Numbered from the stretch's first letter, positions 43,060-51,679 are shown. The stretch is 64,000 bases of DNA from Pollutimonas sp963712655 (GCA_963712655.1 CAVQIT010000008.1:496001-560000), one strand, 5' to 3'. Made by a program: numbers and translations. The notes: generated by a model not told the origin, from the letters alone.

Positions 43060-43533
43060 ATGACGAACACGAACGCAGCGAACGGCAAAGAGGCTGCTTA
43101 CCACGGTGTGCAGGCGGAAGACGCCTACGGCTATGCACAGGCGATCAAGGTCGGGAACATGATCTATGTGTCCGGCCAGCTCAGCCACGACGACAAGGGC
43201 GGCATGATCGCGCCTGCCGCGCTCGATGAAACCGGCAAGCCAGCCGACTTCTCGATGATGGCTAAGCAGATGCGGGTGACCTATGCCAACGCTGCAACGA
43301 TCCTGGCACAGTTCGGAGCCACCCTCGACCATGTGGTGGAAGAGACGCTCTATGTCCTCGATGTCGATGAAGCGCTTGCGGTCGCGGGCAAGGTGCGCAA
43401 AGAAGCCTACGCCAAGGCAAGGCCTCAGTGCGCCAGTAGTCTGATTGGCGTAGCGAGGCTGGCCTCTCCTGAGCAGCTCATCGAAATCGTCTTCAAGGCA
43501 GTGCTGCCTACAGCACAGGCGGACGCGGGTTGA
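43060..43533 (+). CDS. RidA/YjgF/UK114-family protein
   Basis: The 157-residue protein has YAQAIKVGNMIYVSGQLSHD near the start, QMRVTYANAATILAQFGATL in the middle and ARPQCASSLIGVARLASPEQ near the end. The classic RidA Arg of the 'RP' motif is present in KARPQ, so enamine/imine deaminase activity is possible. RidA is also known to turn into a chaperone on N-chlorination. It lies between an RclC-like and a peroxiredoxin-like gene. Cytoplasmic. Confidence 0.9.
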   Translation: MTNTNAANGKEAAYHGVQAEDAYGYAQAIKVGNMIYVSGQLSHDDKGGMIAPAALDETGKPADFSMMAKQMRVTYANAATILAQFGATLDHVVEETLYVLDVDEALAVAGKVRKEAYAKARPQCASSLIGVARLASPEQLIEIVFKAVLPTAQADAG

Positions 43534-43582
43534 TGGCGCCGGCCTTGGGGAAAATTGAAAAATAAACTACCACGGAGAAAAA

Positions 43583-44119
43583 ATGTTACTACCTCGGCAA
43601 TCCGTTCCCGATCTGCGCGTTCCGACTCTTGCCCATGGCGAGTTTGATCTTGCCAGCGACGCGCCGGAGCATTTCACCTTGATATCCTTTTACCGCGGTC
43701 TTCATTGCCCGGTTTGCTTGAAGTATCTGCGCGACCTTGGATCCTTGATTCCTGAATATGAGCGTCGCGGCACGAAAGTCATTGCCGTCAGTGGCGACGT
43801 TCCTGAACGAGCCCAGGAGATGGCGCGCAAGGTCGGCGCCGACAACTTGCGATTCGGACATTCTCTACCTCTCGCGGTTGCCCGCCAATGGGGGCTCTAT
43901 ATTTCGTCGTCGCGTGGACAATCATCGATCAACATCGAAGAGCCGCCGCTATTTTCGGAGCCGGGCGTGTTCCTCGTGCGACCGGACGGCACCTTGTATT
44001 ACGGCGCGGTTCAGACAATGCCGTTCGCCCGTCCGCTGTTCTCGGAATTGCTTCAGGCGATTGACTTCTCCATCACCAAAAACTATCCGGCGCGTGGCGA
44101 GTATGACGGTCCGCTCTGA
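43583..44119 (+). CDS. Peroxiredoxin-like (AhpC/TSA) protein
   Basis: The 178-residue thioredoxin-fold protein has LPRQSVPDLRVPTLAHGEFD at the start and FTLISFYRGLHCPVCLKYLR with a CxxC at the peroxidatic-Cys place, then VIAVSGDVPERAQEMARKVG and EPGVFLVRPDGTLYYG. It belongs to the 'peroxiredoxin-like' AhpC/TSA family, which may reduce peroxides or disulfides. GGAG precedes ATG 43583. Third gene of the RclC-RidA-Prx set. Confidence 0.88.
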   Translation: MLLPRQSVPDLRVPTLAHGEFDLASDAPEHFTLISFYRGLHCPVCLKYLRDLGSLIPEYERRGTKVIAVSGDVPERAQEMARKVGADNLRFGHSLPLAVARQWGLYISSSRGQSSINIEEPPLFSEPGVFLVRPDGTLYYGAVQTMPFARPLFSELLQAIDFSITKNYPARGEYDGPL

Positions 44120-44235
44120 GGACATGGGAAGATATTGCAAAGCACGTAAAGTGCCGGCGAGGCCCATGAAAGATCGTCGGCAGGGAGAGCGCCGGCATCG
44201 CCAAGGCAACAACGTTCAGGTATGAGGAAAACGAC

Positions 44236-44691
44236 ATGGAACAGTCCCCCCAGGTCGGCGACAGGATCACCGACAAATTAGCACCGCCCGATGAGCGCAA
44301 GGTCCGCGACTGGATGGGGCGGGAGGCATTCGAGCATTGGGCCAGCCTGCGAAGCTGGATCGACGCATCCTATCCCGGTGTTTTCGCGCCGGATTGGCTC
44401 TATGGTGGCAAGAAACGAGGTTGGTCTCTGCGCTACACGAAGACCAAGGCGCTGTGCACCTTGGTACCGGCATACAGGCTGTTTTCGGTTCTGCTCGTCT
44501 TGGGGCGGGCAGAGCGGGAGAAGTTTGAGGAGCGGCGCTATTTCTGGAGCCCGCAATTGGTCAAGCTCTACGATGAAACCCGAACATATCATGATGGTAA
44601 ATGGCTGATAGTTCCGATCTCATCCGCGGATGATTGGCATGATATGACCGAGCTTGTGAGTATGAAGCGCCCTCCATTGTCACGCGGTTGA
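44236..44691 (+). CDS. DUF3788-family protein
   Basis: The 151-residue protein matches DUF3788: WASLRSWIDASYPGVFAPDW, the YGGKKRGWSLRYTKTKALCT strand, LFSVLLVLGRAEREKFEERR and a closing GKWLIVPISSADDWHDMTEL. The function of the family is unknown; the fold resembles small YdhG/DUF1801-type proteins that sometimes sit with regulators. TGAGGAAAACGAC precedes ATG 44236. No clear operon partner. Confidence 0.8.
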   Translation: MEQSPQVGDRITDKLAPPDERKVRDWMGREAFEHWASLRSWIDASYPGVFAPDWLYGGKKRGWSLRYTKTKALCTLVPAYRLFSVLLVLGRAEREKFEERRYFWSPQLVKLYDETRTYHDGKWLIVPISSADDWHDMTELVSMKRPPLSRG

Positions 44692-44836
44692 ATATCGCGG
44701 AAATCTTAAAATTTGGCGCAGCAGCGGGATGCCAGATGACGTGTATCCCCTGCTCCTGCAGAAAAGTTGGGGCGAAATGTCGTGGATTGCGACACGCACT
44801 GCACCTTCCCGAAAACAGAAATTTCCAGGCAAGAAA

Positions 44837-45421
44837 ATGGTTCAAAGTACGAAAATGCTACATGCGGAAATCGCCGCCTGTACTAACTGTGCATCAAATT
44901 TGCCCTTGGGCCCTCGTCCGGTGGTGCAATTCGGCGGAACGGCGCGGATTTTGATCATCTCACAAGCGCCTGGTACGAAGGTCCACGCCAGCGGCATTCC
45001 CTGGGACGATCAAAGCGGCGCGCGCTTGCGGGAATGGATTGGCCTATCGCCACAGGACTTTTACAATCCTGAAAAAGTCGCGATCATGCCAATGGGATTT
45101 TGTTATCCCGGCAAGGGAAAAAGCGGCGATTTACCGCCACGGCCTGAATGCGCGCCGCTGTGGCACGACAGGATTTTGGCGCAACTACCGCCTGATCGCT
45201 TGGCATTATTAATCGGAAGCTATGCGCAAGCGCGTTATTTGCCACAAACAACGCATCGCTTGCTAACGGATAAAGTCGAAGCGTTCGCCTCTTTCCTGCC
45301 CTCGTTTTTTCCGTTGCCCCATCCGTCATGGCGTTGCGTTAGTTGGATGGCCCGCAATCCCTGGTTCGAAAGTAAGGTTTTGCCGGTATTGCGTGATATG
45401 GTGCAAAAACGCCTCGATTGA
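44837..45421 (+). CDS. Uracil-DNA glycosylase-family protein
   Basis: From ATG 44837 the protein has 194 residues. ILIISQAPGTKVHASGIPWD, followed by DQSGARLREWIGL, corresponds to the active-site loop of family 4/5-like glycosylases. CTNC near residue 17 and further Cys in GFCYPG and RPECAPLWH could hold the 4Fe-4S cluster of these families. LPHPSWRCVSWMARNPWFES is the C-terminal HPS motif. It probably excises uracil, or is a homologue of unknown specificity. The start is uncertain within 15 codons. Confidence 0.8.
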   Translation: MVQSTKMLHAEIAACTNCASNLPLGPRPVVQFGGTARILIISQAPGTKVHASGIPWDDQSGARLREWIGLSPQDFYNPEKVAIMPMGFCYPGKGKSGDLPPRPECAPLWHDRILAQLPPDRLALLIGSYAQARYLPQTTHRLLTDKVEAFASFLPSFFPLPHPSWRCVSWMARNPWFESKVLPVLRDMVQKRLD

Positions 45422-45847
45422 ATAAATAGTTGTTTACGAGAGCATGCTTGCAACATCCGAGTTGCGGAGCCCTGGCCACGCACGGCGGCGCATCTGGCAT
45501 TGCACGCGGAAAGCTTCGCTGACGCTTCAGGTGCATGGCACGGCCGGCACAAATTGGACGATGGGGCACAACATCGAGACTCGTGGAGTGGAACCTTGAA
45601 CTACACTGGAAGGCTCCTCCCAGGGAACGCACCAAAGCGCCCAGACGGCCCTTCGCACAGCGCCTCTCGTTGTTGAATCGATCCGCGAAGGTCGCCCTGG
45701 AATGCGCACGCGCCGCTCCTACCGGATACATGGAGGTCGTTCTCGCGACGCACTGGTTATCACGCCGAAGCTATGCGTTCAGCAGCAGCACAGGATGCGC
45801 TAAACTAACCAGGGGAGATCTTAAAACTGGCCGTATAGGAGATCCTT
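45422..45847. other. Intergenic region with no recognised gene
   Basis: Just over 400 bases between the glycosylase and the PEP-mutase-family gene. Open frames here show no family features. The last 40 bases hold the ribosome site TAGGAG for the gene at 45848 and an AT-rich piece around 45800-45830 (GCTAAACTAACC) that may be its promoter. Confidence 0.4.
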
Positions 45848-46954
45848 ATGACACATACTGTTGCCGATAAACGGGCCGCATTCCGCGCCATGCATGAGGA
45901 AGGCTGCTTCATTCTCCCGAACCCTTGGGACGCAGGCAGTGCCCGCTTCCTGCAAGGCTTGGGGTTTGGTGGTTTGGCCACGAGCAGCGCCGGCTTTGCT
46001 TGGGCGGCGGGACGCCCTGACAATGCCTCATCGCGCGACATGGTGCTTCAGCATATGCGAGACATCGTCCATGCCACGGATCTGCCTGTGAACGCCGATT
46101 TTGAGAATGGCTTTGCCGATGACCTCGAGGAACTGGGCGAAAATGTTTGCCGCGCGGTCCAGACTGGAATTGCTGCGCTCTCTATCGAAGACTCCACGCT
46201 CGACGCAGACTCACCACTGTTTTCTATCGACGCAGCGGTTGAGCGTCTGCGTGTTGCACGAAGCAGGATCGATGAGATGGGCGGCGACACGCTGCTTGTG
46301 GGCCGCGCCGAGAATTTTTTTGTCGGACGTCCCGATTTGACAGATACAGTGGCGCGCATCAAGGCGTACGCCCAAGCCGGCGCCGACGTTCTGTATGCGC
46401 CCGGCATCTCCACACCACAGGAAATTTCTGCTGTCGTAGCGGCGGCCGGTGGCAAGCCGGTCAATCTTCTCATTGGATCGAATACTACCTTGACGATCCA
46501 GGAGATCGCCCAATTAGGCGTACGGCGCATCAGTGTAGGAGGCGCCCTGGCGCTGTCCGCATGGGGGGGATTTATGCGGGCCGCCACCGCCTTGGCTCGC
46601 GGCGAACTCAACGGCTTTGGCGAACTGGCGAATGGCCGCCAATTGAACAACTTTTTCCGATTCACTGGAGAGAGTCGTTTAACCGCGCAGCCGGCGAATA
46701 TTACGGGAAAAGTAGAATACCGCGAAGGAGAAGGACCTCTGCTTACCATCCCAATCGGCTTGGTGGAGGTAGAAACGTCTTCCGTCGATGCGGTCGTCAC
46801 ATGGGCCGATGGGGAGTCGAGCGGGTTTGCCGCGTTGCCGGTGGCCAATTTCTGCCAATACGTCGCGGACGGTGCGATCGCTATCGCGAATAAGCCCCCT
46901 TACCTGATCGAGTCGGTTGGGACCGTAGGAACAACGCCGCGACAGCGGCTCTGA
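45848..46954 (+). CDS. Isocitrate lyase/PEP-mutase-family protein with C-terminal extension
   Basis: The 368-residue protein has an ICL/PEPM TIM barrel at about 1-270: FILPNPWDAGSARFLQGLGF, VNADFENGFADDLEELGENV, ALSIEDSTLD and LLVGRAENFFVGRPD, with GGKPVNLLIGS and RRISVGGALALSAWGGFMRA at the end. The isocitrate lyase KKCGH motif is absent, so C-C lyase or PEP mutase activity on an unknown substrate is possible. An extra C-terminal domain of about 90 residues (GKVEYREGEGPLLTIPIGLV onward) is not part of usual members. AGGAG precedes ATG 45848. An AraC gene follows after 16 bases. Confidence 0.85.
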   Translation: MTHTVADKRAAFRAMHEEGCFILPNPWDAGSARFLQGLGFGGLATSSAGFAWAAGRPDNASSRDMVLQHMRDIVHATDLPVNADFENGFADDLEELGENVCRAVQTGIAALSIEDSTLDADSPLFSIDAAVERLRVARSRIDEMGGDTLLVGRAENFFVGRPDLTDTVARIKAYAQAGADVLYAPGISTPQEISAVVAAAGGKPVNLLIGSNTTLTIQEIAQLGVRRISVGGALALSAWGGFMRAATALARGELNGFGELANGRQLNNFFRFTGESRLTAQPANITGKVEYREGEGPLLTIPIGLVEVETSSVDAVVTWADGESSGFAALPVANFCQYVADGAIAIANKPPYLIESVGTVGTTPRQRL

Positions 46955-46970
46955 CGTCGATAGGTGTTCC

Positions 46971-47984
46971 ATGAACAAGAGTGCGGCGCGTCGACATAGA
47001 GTTCAGCCGATGACGCGGATGTCGGCTGCCCAACTCGACGGCCTGTTATCCGCACTCAGTGTGGAGTTTGTCCGGCTGACCGAGTGCCTGGTGAGTCCGG
47101 GTTGGCGCCTGAACCTGGGAGGCACATCCGCACCCGGCATACATTACAACCTATCCGGGCATGGCCGCATGGTCCTGGAAGGGCATCCCGCCATCCAGCT
47201 TTCACCCCACACGCTTGTCATTACGCCGCCGAATCAGTATTTCCATATCGAGGTGCCTCCAGAGGATCCTGAAAGCAAGGTTTCGAACGAGGTGGAAGGC
47301 CGTTGGCAGTCATTCCCGCCTGGCGCGATTCGGCGCTTCGTCGCAGGCCAAGACGGTCCCCAGCTGATGTTGATCTGCGGCTACTTCCAGGCGTCCTATG
47401 GCACGTCCGTGAACTTGTTCTCGACACTGAACGCTCCTATCGTCGAACAGTTCGACAGCTCGCAGCACATTGACCGCACACTGCGGTTGGCGCTACAGGA
47501 ACTCATAGGCCAAGAAGTGGGCACGGGTGCTATGACGGCGACACTGCTCAAGCTAGTCTTGATTGCATTGCTAAGACGCTCATTGACTTCAATCAATCTG
47601 TGGGTCGAGCGGTTTTCGCTACTGGGAGACGTCTATATCGCCCGAGCCTTCTCGCATATGGCGGCGCATCCGGGAGCGCCGCATTCTGTCAGCAGCCTCG
47701 CTCACACCGCGTGTTTGAGCAGGTCGTCTTTTATGGCGCGGTTCACGAAAGTCCTGGGCATGCCGCCCATGACAGTCCTCAGGGGGTTGCGCATGCGCCA
47801 AGCCGCCTCCTTGCTAACCACCAACGAACTATCGGTCGACCAGATTGCGCGCTCAGTCGGATACACCAGCCGAAGCAGCTTTCTGAAGGCATTTCATGAT
47901 GCTTACGGCAACTATCCTACCGATTACCGCGCTCAGCGCCGGACCGAAATCGCATCCAAAACAGAAAATGAAGGCCCATCATGA
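46971..47984 (+). CDS. AraC-family regulator with cupin sensor
   Basis: The 337-residue protein has an N-terminal cupin-type region (GIHYNLSGHGRMVLEGHPAI, then QLSPHTLVITPPNQYFHIEV) and a C-terminal AraC DNA-binding domain (VSSLAHTACLSRSSFMARFT; VDQIARSVGYTSRSSFLKAF). It starts 16 bases after the PEP-mutase-family gene and its stop overlaps the next gene by ATGA, so three genes form one unit. It probably regulates this unit. The GATAGGTGTTCC upstream is a weak ribosome site. Confidence 0.88.
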   Translation: MNKSAARRHRVQPMTRMSAAQLDGLLSALSVEFVRLTECLVSPGWRLNLGGTSAPGIHYNLSGHGRMVLEGHPAIQLSPHTLVITPPNQYFHIEVPPEDPESKVSNEVEGRWQSFPPGAIRRFVAGQDGPQLMLICGYFQASYGTSVNLFSTLNAPIVEQFDSSQHIDRTLRLALQELIGQEVGTGAMTATLLKLVLIALLRRSLTSINLWVERFSLLGDVYIARAFSHMAAHPGAPHSVSSLAHTACLSRSSFMARFTKVLGMPPMTVLRGLRMRQAASLLTTNELSVDQIARSVGYTSRSSFLKAFHDAYGNYPTDYRAQRRTEIASKTENEGPS

Positions 47985-48427
47985 ACGATAAGTTATTACT
48001 CAAGAACACCATGCTCAACCTTGAAACCGAGAAGTTAGCGTACGCAAAGCAGGCGTATGCAGACTATTTGCACAACAGTGCTCCTGACTACGGCGAAGCA
48101 AGAGATCACGGAGAATTCTCTCTACGATTCAATGACGCCGAGATCGCGCAGGCTTTCGAATGCCCTTTGCACAGTTACGAGGATGCCATCGCGACGATTC
48201 GCGCAATTGATTTCGGCTCAAAAACCGAGGTCGAACCAGGCGCGGTCATTCAGCTGGAAGGCCAGTGGTTCGTTGTGGCTACGGCTACCGCACCCTTCAC
48301 TTACGGGGGCACGACATACTTGGGACTCTCTACCCAGGCGCCGATTTACCAATGCCTAGAAGGCAAACGGGCTGGCGAGTCGTGTAAATGGAACGACAAG
48401 ACTCTTCAGTTGAGCGCCGTCTCATGA
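47981..48427 (+). CDS. GreA/GreB C-terminal-domain-like protein
   Basis: The 148-residue protein overlaps the AraC stop by 4 bases. Its C-terminal half (VEPGAVIQLEGQWFVVATAT, then LSTQAPIYQCLEGKRAGESC) resembles the FKBP-like domain of GreA/GreB with its 'SPIxxALxGKxxGD' motif. The N-terminal half (LNLETEKLAYAKQAYADYLH) is helical but lacks the clear GreA coiled-coil tip acids. It might bind RNA polymerase's secondary channel as Rnk- or Gre-like proteins do. That function is inferred from weak similarity. Confidence 0.6.
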   Translation: MNDKLLLKNTMLNLETEKLAYAKQAYADYLHNSAPDYGEARDHGEFSLRFNDAEIAQAFECPLHSYEDAIATIRAIDFGSKTEVEPGAVIQLEGQWFVVATATAPFTYGGTTYLGLSTQAPIYQCLEGKRAGESCKWNDKTLQLSAVS

Positions 48428-48519
48428 GTGGCACCGATCGCGCCGTCGCCCGCCGGCAGTATTGCTGACTCAACCTGGATTCAGAGAGAGCGCCTCGCCG
48501 CGTTAGCCGGACCCATCGT

Positions 48520-49059
48520 TCATCCGCCCGGAATCATCGACTGAAAGACGTCGTCGCGCAGATAGAAATGGTGGAAAAGAGCCGCGGCGGCATGCGCGCC
48601 GGCAACCCAGAGGATGGCGTTGCCGAGCGTGGTGTGTAGTTTCATGATCAACTGCCCCAGTCCATGCGCCTGCGCGATCTGGGGGGCGATATCGAATCCG
48701 AGAAGGGTGACGGGAATCCCCTCGAGCCAGGTGCCGAGCACCGCCGTTGCTGGAATTGAAAGGAGGAGCGCATAAAGCGCGAACTGGACGAACTTCGCCG
48801 CCGCAGCCATCCATCGCGGCATCGGCCGCTTCGCGGGCGTGTCGTCTAGCAGACCCCATAGCAGCCGCAGCGCGACAACAATGAAGACAAGCACCCCGAG
48901 CGTCTCGTGAATCCTGCGGAGCCCGTCCGCGGCGGCGGAATAGAGCGAATAGTGGTCGCCCTTGCTAAGCATATAAGCGGCGAGAACCAGAATGACAGTC
49001 AGCCAATGGAAGGCCTGGGCGCCGGCGCCGTAGCGAAAGGAAGTGCTGCGTAAACCGAT
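48520..49059 (-). CDS. Cytochrome b561-family membrane protein without an ordinary start codon
   Basis: The frame encodes four membrane helices of a b561 di-heme protein. The first helix (RYGAGAQAFHWLTVILVLAA) with its heme His lies upstream of the first ATG (48972); the rest has HETLGVLVFIVVALRLLWGL, then QAHGLGQLIMKLHTTLGNAI and GAHAAAALFHHF. Between the in-frame stop TAA (49077-49075) and that helix there is no ATG, GTG or TTG. GGAG at 49070-49067 is followed at 4 and 7 bases by ATA and ATC, so a rare AUA/AUC start, or a mutated start, must be assumed. It probably transfers electrons between quinol and a periplasmic acceptor. Confidence 0.78.
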   Translation of the reverse strand: MGLRSTSFRYGAGAQAFHWLTVILVLAAYMLSKGDHYSLYSAAADGLRRIHETLGVLVFIVVALRLLWGLLDDTPAKRPMPRWMAAAAKFVQFALYALLLSIPATAVLGTWLEGIPVTLLGFDIAPQIAQAHGLGQLIMKLHTTLGNAILWVAGAHAAAALFHHFYLRDDVFQSMIPGG

Positions 49060-49118
49060 TATCTGACTCCGATCTTAATGACAGTTTTTCTAACAAAGAA
49101 AGAGTCTATCAATCGACA

Positions 49119-49180
49119 GACTTTATTTCCTTCCGGCCGACTTTATTTCTTGCTTTCACATGATGCGCAGAAATAAAGTC
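49119..49180. promoter_or_regulatory. Three copies of GACTTTATTTC, two of them as an inverted repeat
   Basis: GACTTTATTTC occurs at 49119-49129 and 49139-49149 in direct orientation, and AGAAATAAAGTC at 49169-49180 inverts the second copy, giving a perfect 12-bp inverted repeat with an 18-base spacer. It lies between the glmS stop and the b561 start (both minus strand), so it may be operators for b561 or a weak glmS termination structure. Confidence 0.5.
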
Positions 49181-49192
49181 CGCCTTCCCCCC

Positions 49193-51025
49193 CTACTCCA
49201 CCGTCACACTCTTGGCCAGATTCCTGGGCTTGTCCACATCCGTTCCGCGCGCGCAGGCCGTGTGATACGCCAGCAGTTGCAGCGGTATCGTATGCAGAAT
49301 CGGCGACAGCTTCCCATAATGTTCGGGCATGCGGATCACATGTATGCCATCGCTGCTTCCTATCTTGGTATCGGCATCGGCGAACACATACAATTCCCCG
49401 CCCCGGGCGTGAACCTCCTGCATATTGGATTTAAGCTTTTCCAACAGCTCGTCGCGCGGAGCGATGGTCACCACAGGCATTGCCTCGGTCACCAAGGCCA
49501 ACGGCCCATGCTTCAATTCCCCCGCCGGATAAGCCTCGGCATGGATATAGCTGATTTCCTTCAGCTTCAACGCCCCTTCCAAGGCAATCGGATAATGCAT
49601 GCCGCGCCCCAAGAACAGGGCGTTTTCCTTGCTGGCGAAGCGATCCGCCCAGGCCATTATCTGCGGCTCCAACGCCAGCACCGCGCCTATCGCAACCGGC
49701 AGATGGCGCAACGCCTTCAACTCCTCCGCCTCTCGTTCCTCGCCGATCTGCTTTTTTGTCTGGGCCAAAGCCAGCGTCAAAAGAAACAATGCCGTCAACT
49801 GGGTGGTAAAGGCCTTGGTCGACGCCACGCCGATTTCCACGCCGGCGCGGGTAATGTAGGCCAGCTTGCATTCGCGCACCATGGCGCTGGTGGCTACGTT
49901 GCAAATAGTCAGTGTGTGTTCCATGCCCAGGCGGCGCGCATGTTTCAGCGCGGCCAGGGTGTCCGCGGTTTCGCCGGACTGCGTAATGGTCACGACCAGG
50001 CTGCGCGGGTTGGGCACGCTGTCGCGATACCGGTATTCGCTGGCGATCTCCACGTTTACCGGGATCTTGGCGATCGACTCTATCCAGTAGCGGGCGGTCA
50101 GGCCGGCGTAGTAGCTGGTGCCGCAAGCCAGGATCAATACGTTGTCGATCTCGTTGAATACCTTGTACGCCTGGTCGCCAAACAGTTCCGGACTGATGCT
50201 TTCGATGTCCTGCAAGGTATCGGCCACGGCGCGCGGCTGTTCGAAAATTTCCTTCTGCATGTAATGGCGATACGGCCCCAGTTCGGCGGCGCCGGTGTGC
50301 ACATGCACGGTATGGACGGCGCGATCGACGGCGCGGCCGTCCTGGTCGACTATCCATACGCGGGCCAGTTGCAAGTCGACCACATCACCGTCTTCCAGGT
50401 AAATGATCTGGTCGGTCGTGCCTGCCAGCGCCAGGGCGTCGGAAGCCAGGAAATTTTCATTCACGCCGCGGCCGACGACCAGCGGCGAACCTTGGCGCGC
50501 GCCCACCACGCGATGCGGCTCGTCGCGGCAAAACACGGCGATCGCGTAGGCGCCGGCCAGGCGGCGCGTGGCCTGCTGCACCGCTTCCAGCAGATCGCCG
50601 GCATATAGGTGATCGACCAGGTGGGCGATTACTTCGGTATCGGTCTGGCTTTCGAAAACATAGCCGACCGCCTGAAGTTCGGCGCGCAATTCGTCGTGGT
50701 TTTCGATGATGCCGTTATGCACCAGCGCGATACGCGCCGAGCCTTTGCTCTGGCCGGAAAAATGGGGATGGGCGTTATGCGTGGCGGGCGCGCCATGCGT
50801 GGCCCAACGCGTATGCGCAATGCCGGTAAAACCGGCTACGCTTTCCTTGGCGACCTGCTCGGCAAGTTCCGCAACGCGGTCGGTGCTGCGCGCCCGGCGC
50901 AGTTCGCCGTCGGCATACACCGCGACGCCGCAGGAGTCGTAGCCGCGATATTCCAGGCGCTTGAGCCCTTCAAGAAGGATGGGGGTGATGTCGCGTTGCG
51001 CGACGGCGCCAACAATGCCACACAT
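49193..51025 (-). CDS. glmS: Glutamine-fructose-6-phosphate aminotransferase (isomerizing)
   Basis: The 610-residue protein begins CGIVGAVAQRDITPILLEGL, whose Cys after the removed Met is the glutaminase nucleophile, followed by HTRWATHGAPATHNAHPHFS and HNGIIENHDELRAELQ. Two SIS domains follow (ILACGTSYYAGLTARYWIES; ALFLGRGMHYPIALEGALKL), and the end PRNLAKSVTVE is typical. It makes glucosamine-6-phosphate for cell-wall and LPS sugars. ATG 51025 is clear. No glmS ribozyme was seen upstream. Divergent from the Lrp-type regulator. Confidence 0.97.
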   Translation of the reverse strand: MCGIVGAVAQRDITPILLEGLKRLEYRGYDSCGVAVYADGELRRARSTDRVAELAEQVAKESVAGFTGIAHTRWATHGAPATHNAHPHFSGQSKGSARIALVHNGIIENHDELRAELQAVGYVFESQTDTEVIAHLVDHLYAGDLLEAVQQATRRLAGAYAIAVFCRDEPHRVVGARQGSPLVVGRGVNENFLASDALALAGTTDQIIYLEDGDVVDLQLARVWIVDQDGRAVDRAVHTVHVHTGAAELGPYRHYMQKEIFEQPRAVADTLQDIESISPELFGDQAYKVFNEIDNVLILACGTSYYAGLTARYWIESIAKIPVNVEIASEYRYRDSVPNPRSLVVTITQSGETADTLAALKHARRLGMEHTLTICNVATSAMVRECKLAYITRAGVEIGVASTKAFTTQLTALFLLTLALAQTKKQIGEEREAEELKALRHLPVAIGAVLALEPQIMAWADRFASKENALFLGRGMHYPIALEGALKLKEISYIHAEAYPAGELKHGPLALVTEAMPVVTIAPRDELLEKLKSNMQEVHARGGELYVFADADTKIGSSDGIHVIRMPEHYGKLSPILHTIPLQLLAYHTACARGTDVDKPRNLAKSVTVE

Positions 51026-51059
51026 AGATGATCTCCGGCCAATGTAGTAGATAGGCTAT

Positions 51060-51172
51060 TGTGCGCAACATACGAAGAAATTAGATTTCTTATTCTTCAT
51101 TAATATGATATTTTATTTCTTAACTTGAAAAACACGAAATTTTATTTCATATTAATCACAGTATCAGCATAA
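51060..51172. promoter_or_regulatory. AT-rich divergent control region between glmS and the Lrp-type gene
   Basis: This is the most AT-rich intergenic piece of the window. It has repeated near-palindromes AGAAATTAGATTTCT (51075-51089), GATATTTTATTTC and CGAAATTTTATTTC, as expected for an Lrp/AsnC binding region and for two divergent promoters. Individual boxes cannot be assigned with certainty. Confidence 0.55.
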
Positions 51173-51679
51173 ATGACCGTCACGCTTAACCCCGTCGTTC
51201 TGGACGAACTGGATTTGCGCATACTTGAACAACTCCAACAGGACAGTTCGCTGACCAATCAAGACTTGGCCGGCAAGGTGCATGCCTCGCCGCCAACCTG
51301 TCTGCGGCGGGTGCGGCGCCTGGTGAGCGAAGGCGTTGTCGAAAAGCAAGTCGCCATCCTGAATCCCGAAAAAACAGGCAATAGCCTGACCGCCATCATC
51401 GAAATCACGCTGGACGTGCAAACCGCCGGGCATCTGGACGCATTCGAAGCCGGCGTGGCGCAGGAACCGGCCATCTTGCAGTGTTACCGGGTATCGCCCG
51501 GCCCGGACTTCATTGTCATTGCGCAAGTATCCGATATGCCTGCCTACCATGCGATGGCGCACCGGGTATTTACGTCGCAGGCCAATATACGCAACGTGCG
51601 CAGCTTTTTTTCCATACACCGCAGCAAGTTCGAAACACGCATCGCGCTCCCCGAAAAACCGCCGGCCGCGGGCCGGTAA
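51173..51679 (+). CDS. Lrp/AsnC-family transcriptional regulator
   Basis: The 168-residue protein has the AsnC-type helix-turn-helix (LDELDLRILEQLQQDSSLTN, then ASPPTCLRRVRRLVSEGVVE) and a RAM effector domain (TAIIEITLDVQTAGHLDAFE; CYRVSPGPDFIVIAQVSDMP). It is slightly long at both ends for the family. Divergent from glmS across an AT-rich region with repeated near-palindromes, so autoregulation is likely and glmS control possible. The effector is probably an amino acid. Confidence 0.93.
   Translation: MTVTLNPVVLDELDLRILEQLQQDSSLTNQDLAGKVHASPPTCLRRVRRLVSEGVVEKQVAILNPEKTGNSLTAIIEITLDVQTAGHLDAFEAGVAQEPAILQCYRVSPGPDFIVIAQVSDMPAYHAMAHRVFTSQANIRNVRSFFSIHRSKFETRIALPEKPPAAGR

Noticed and set aside
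49160..50608. Open frame of 482 codons on the plus strand
   Set aside because: Antisense to glmS, which is unambiguous.
51026..51172. glmS ribozyme
   Set aside because: The glmS leader is AT-rich with simple repeats and lacks the ribozyme core; such ribozymes are typical of Gram-positive bacteria.
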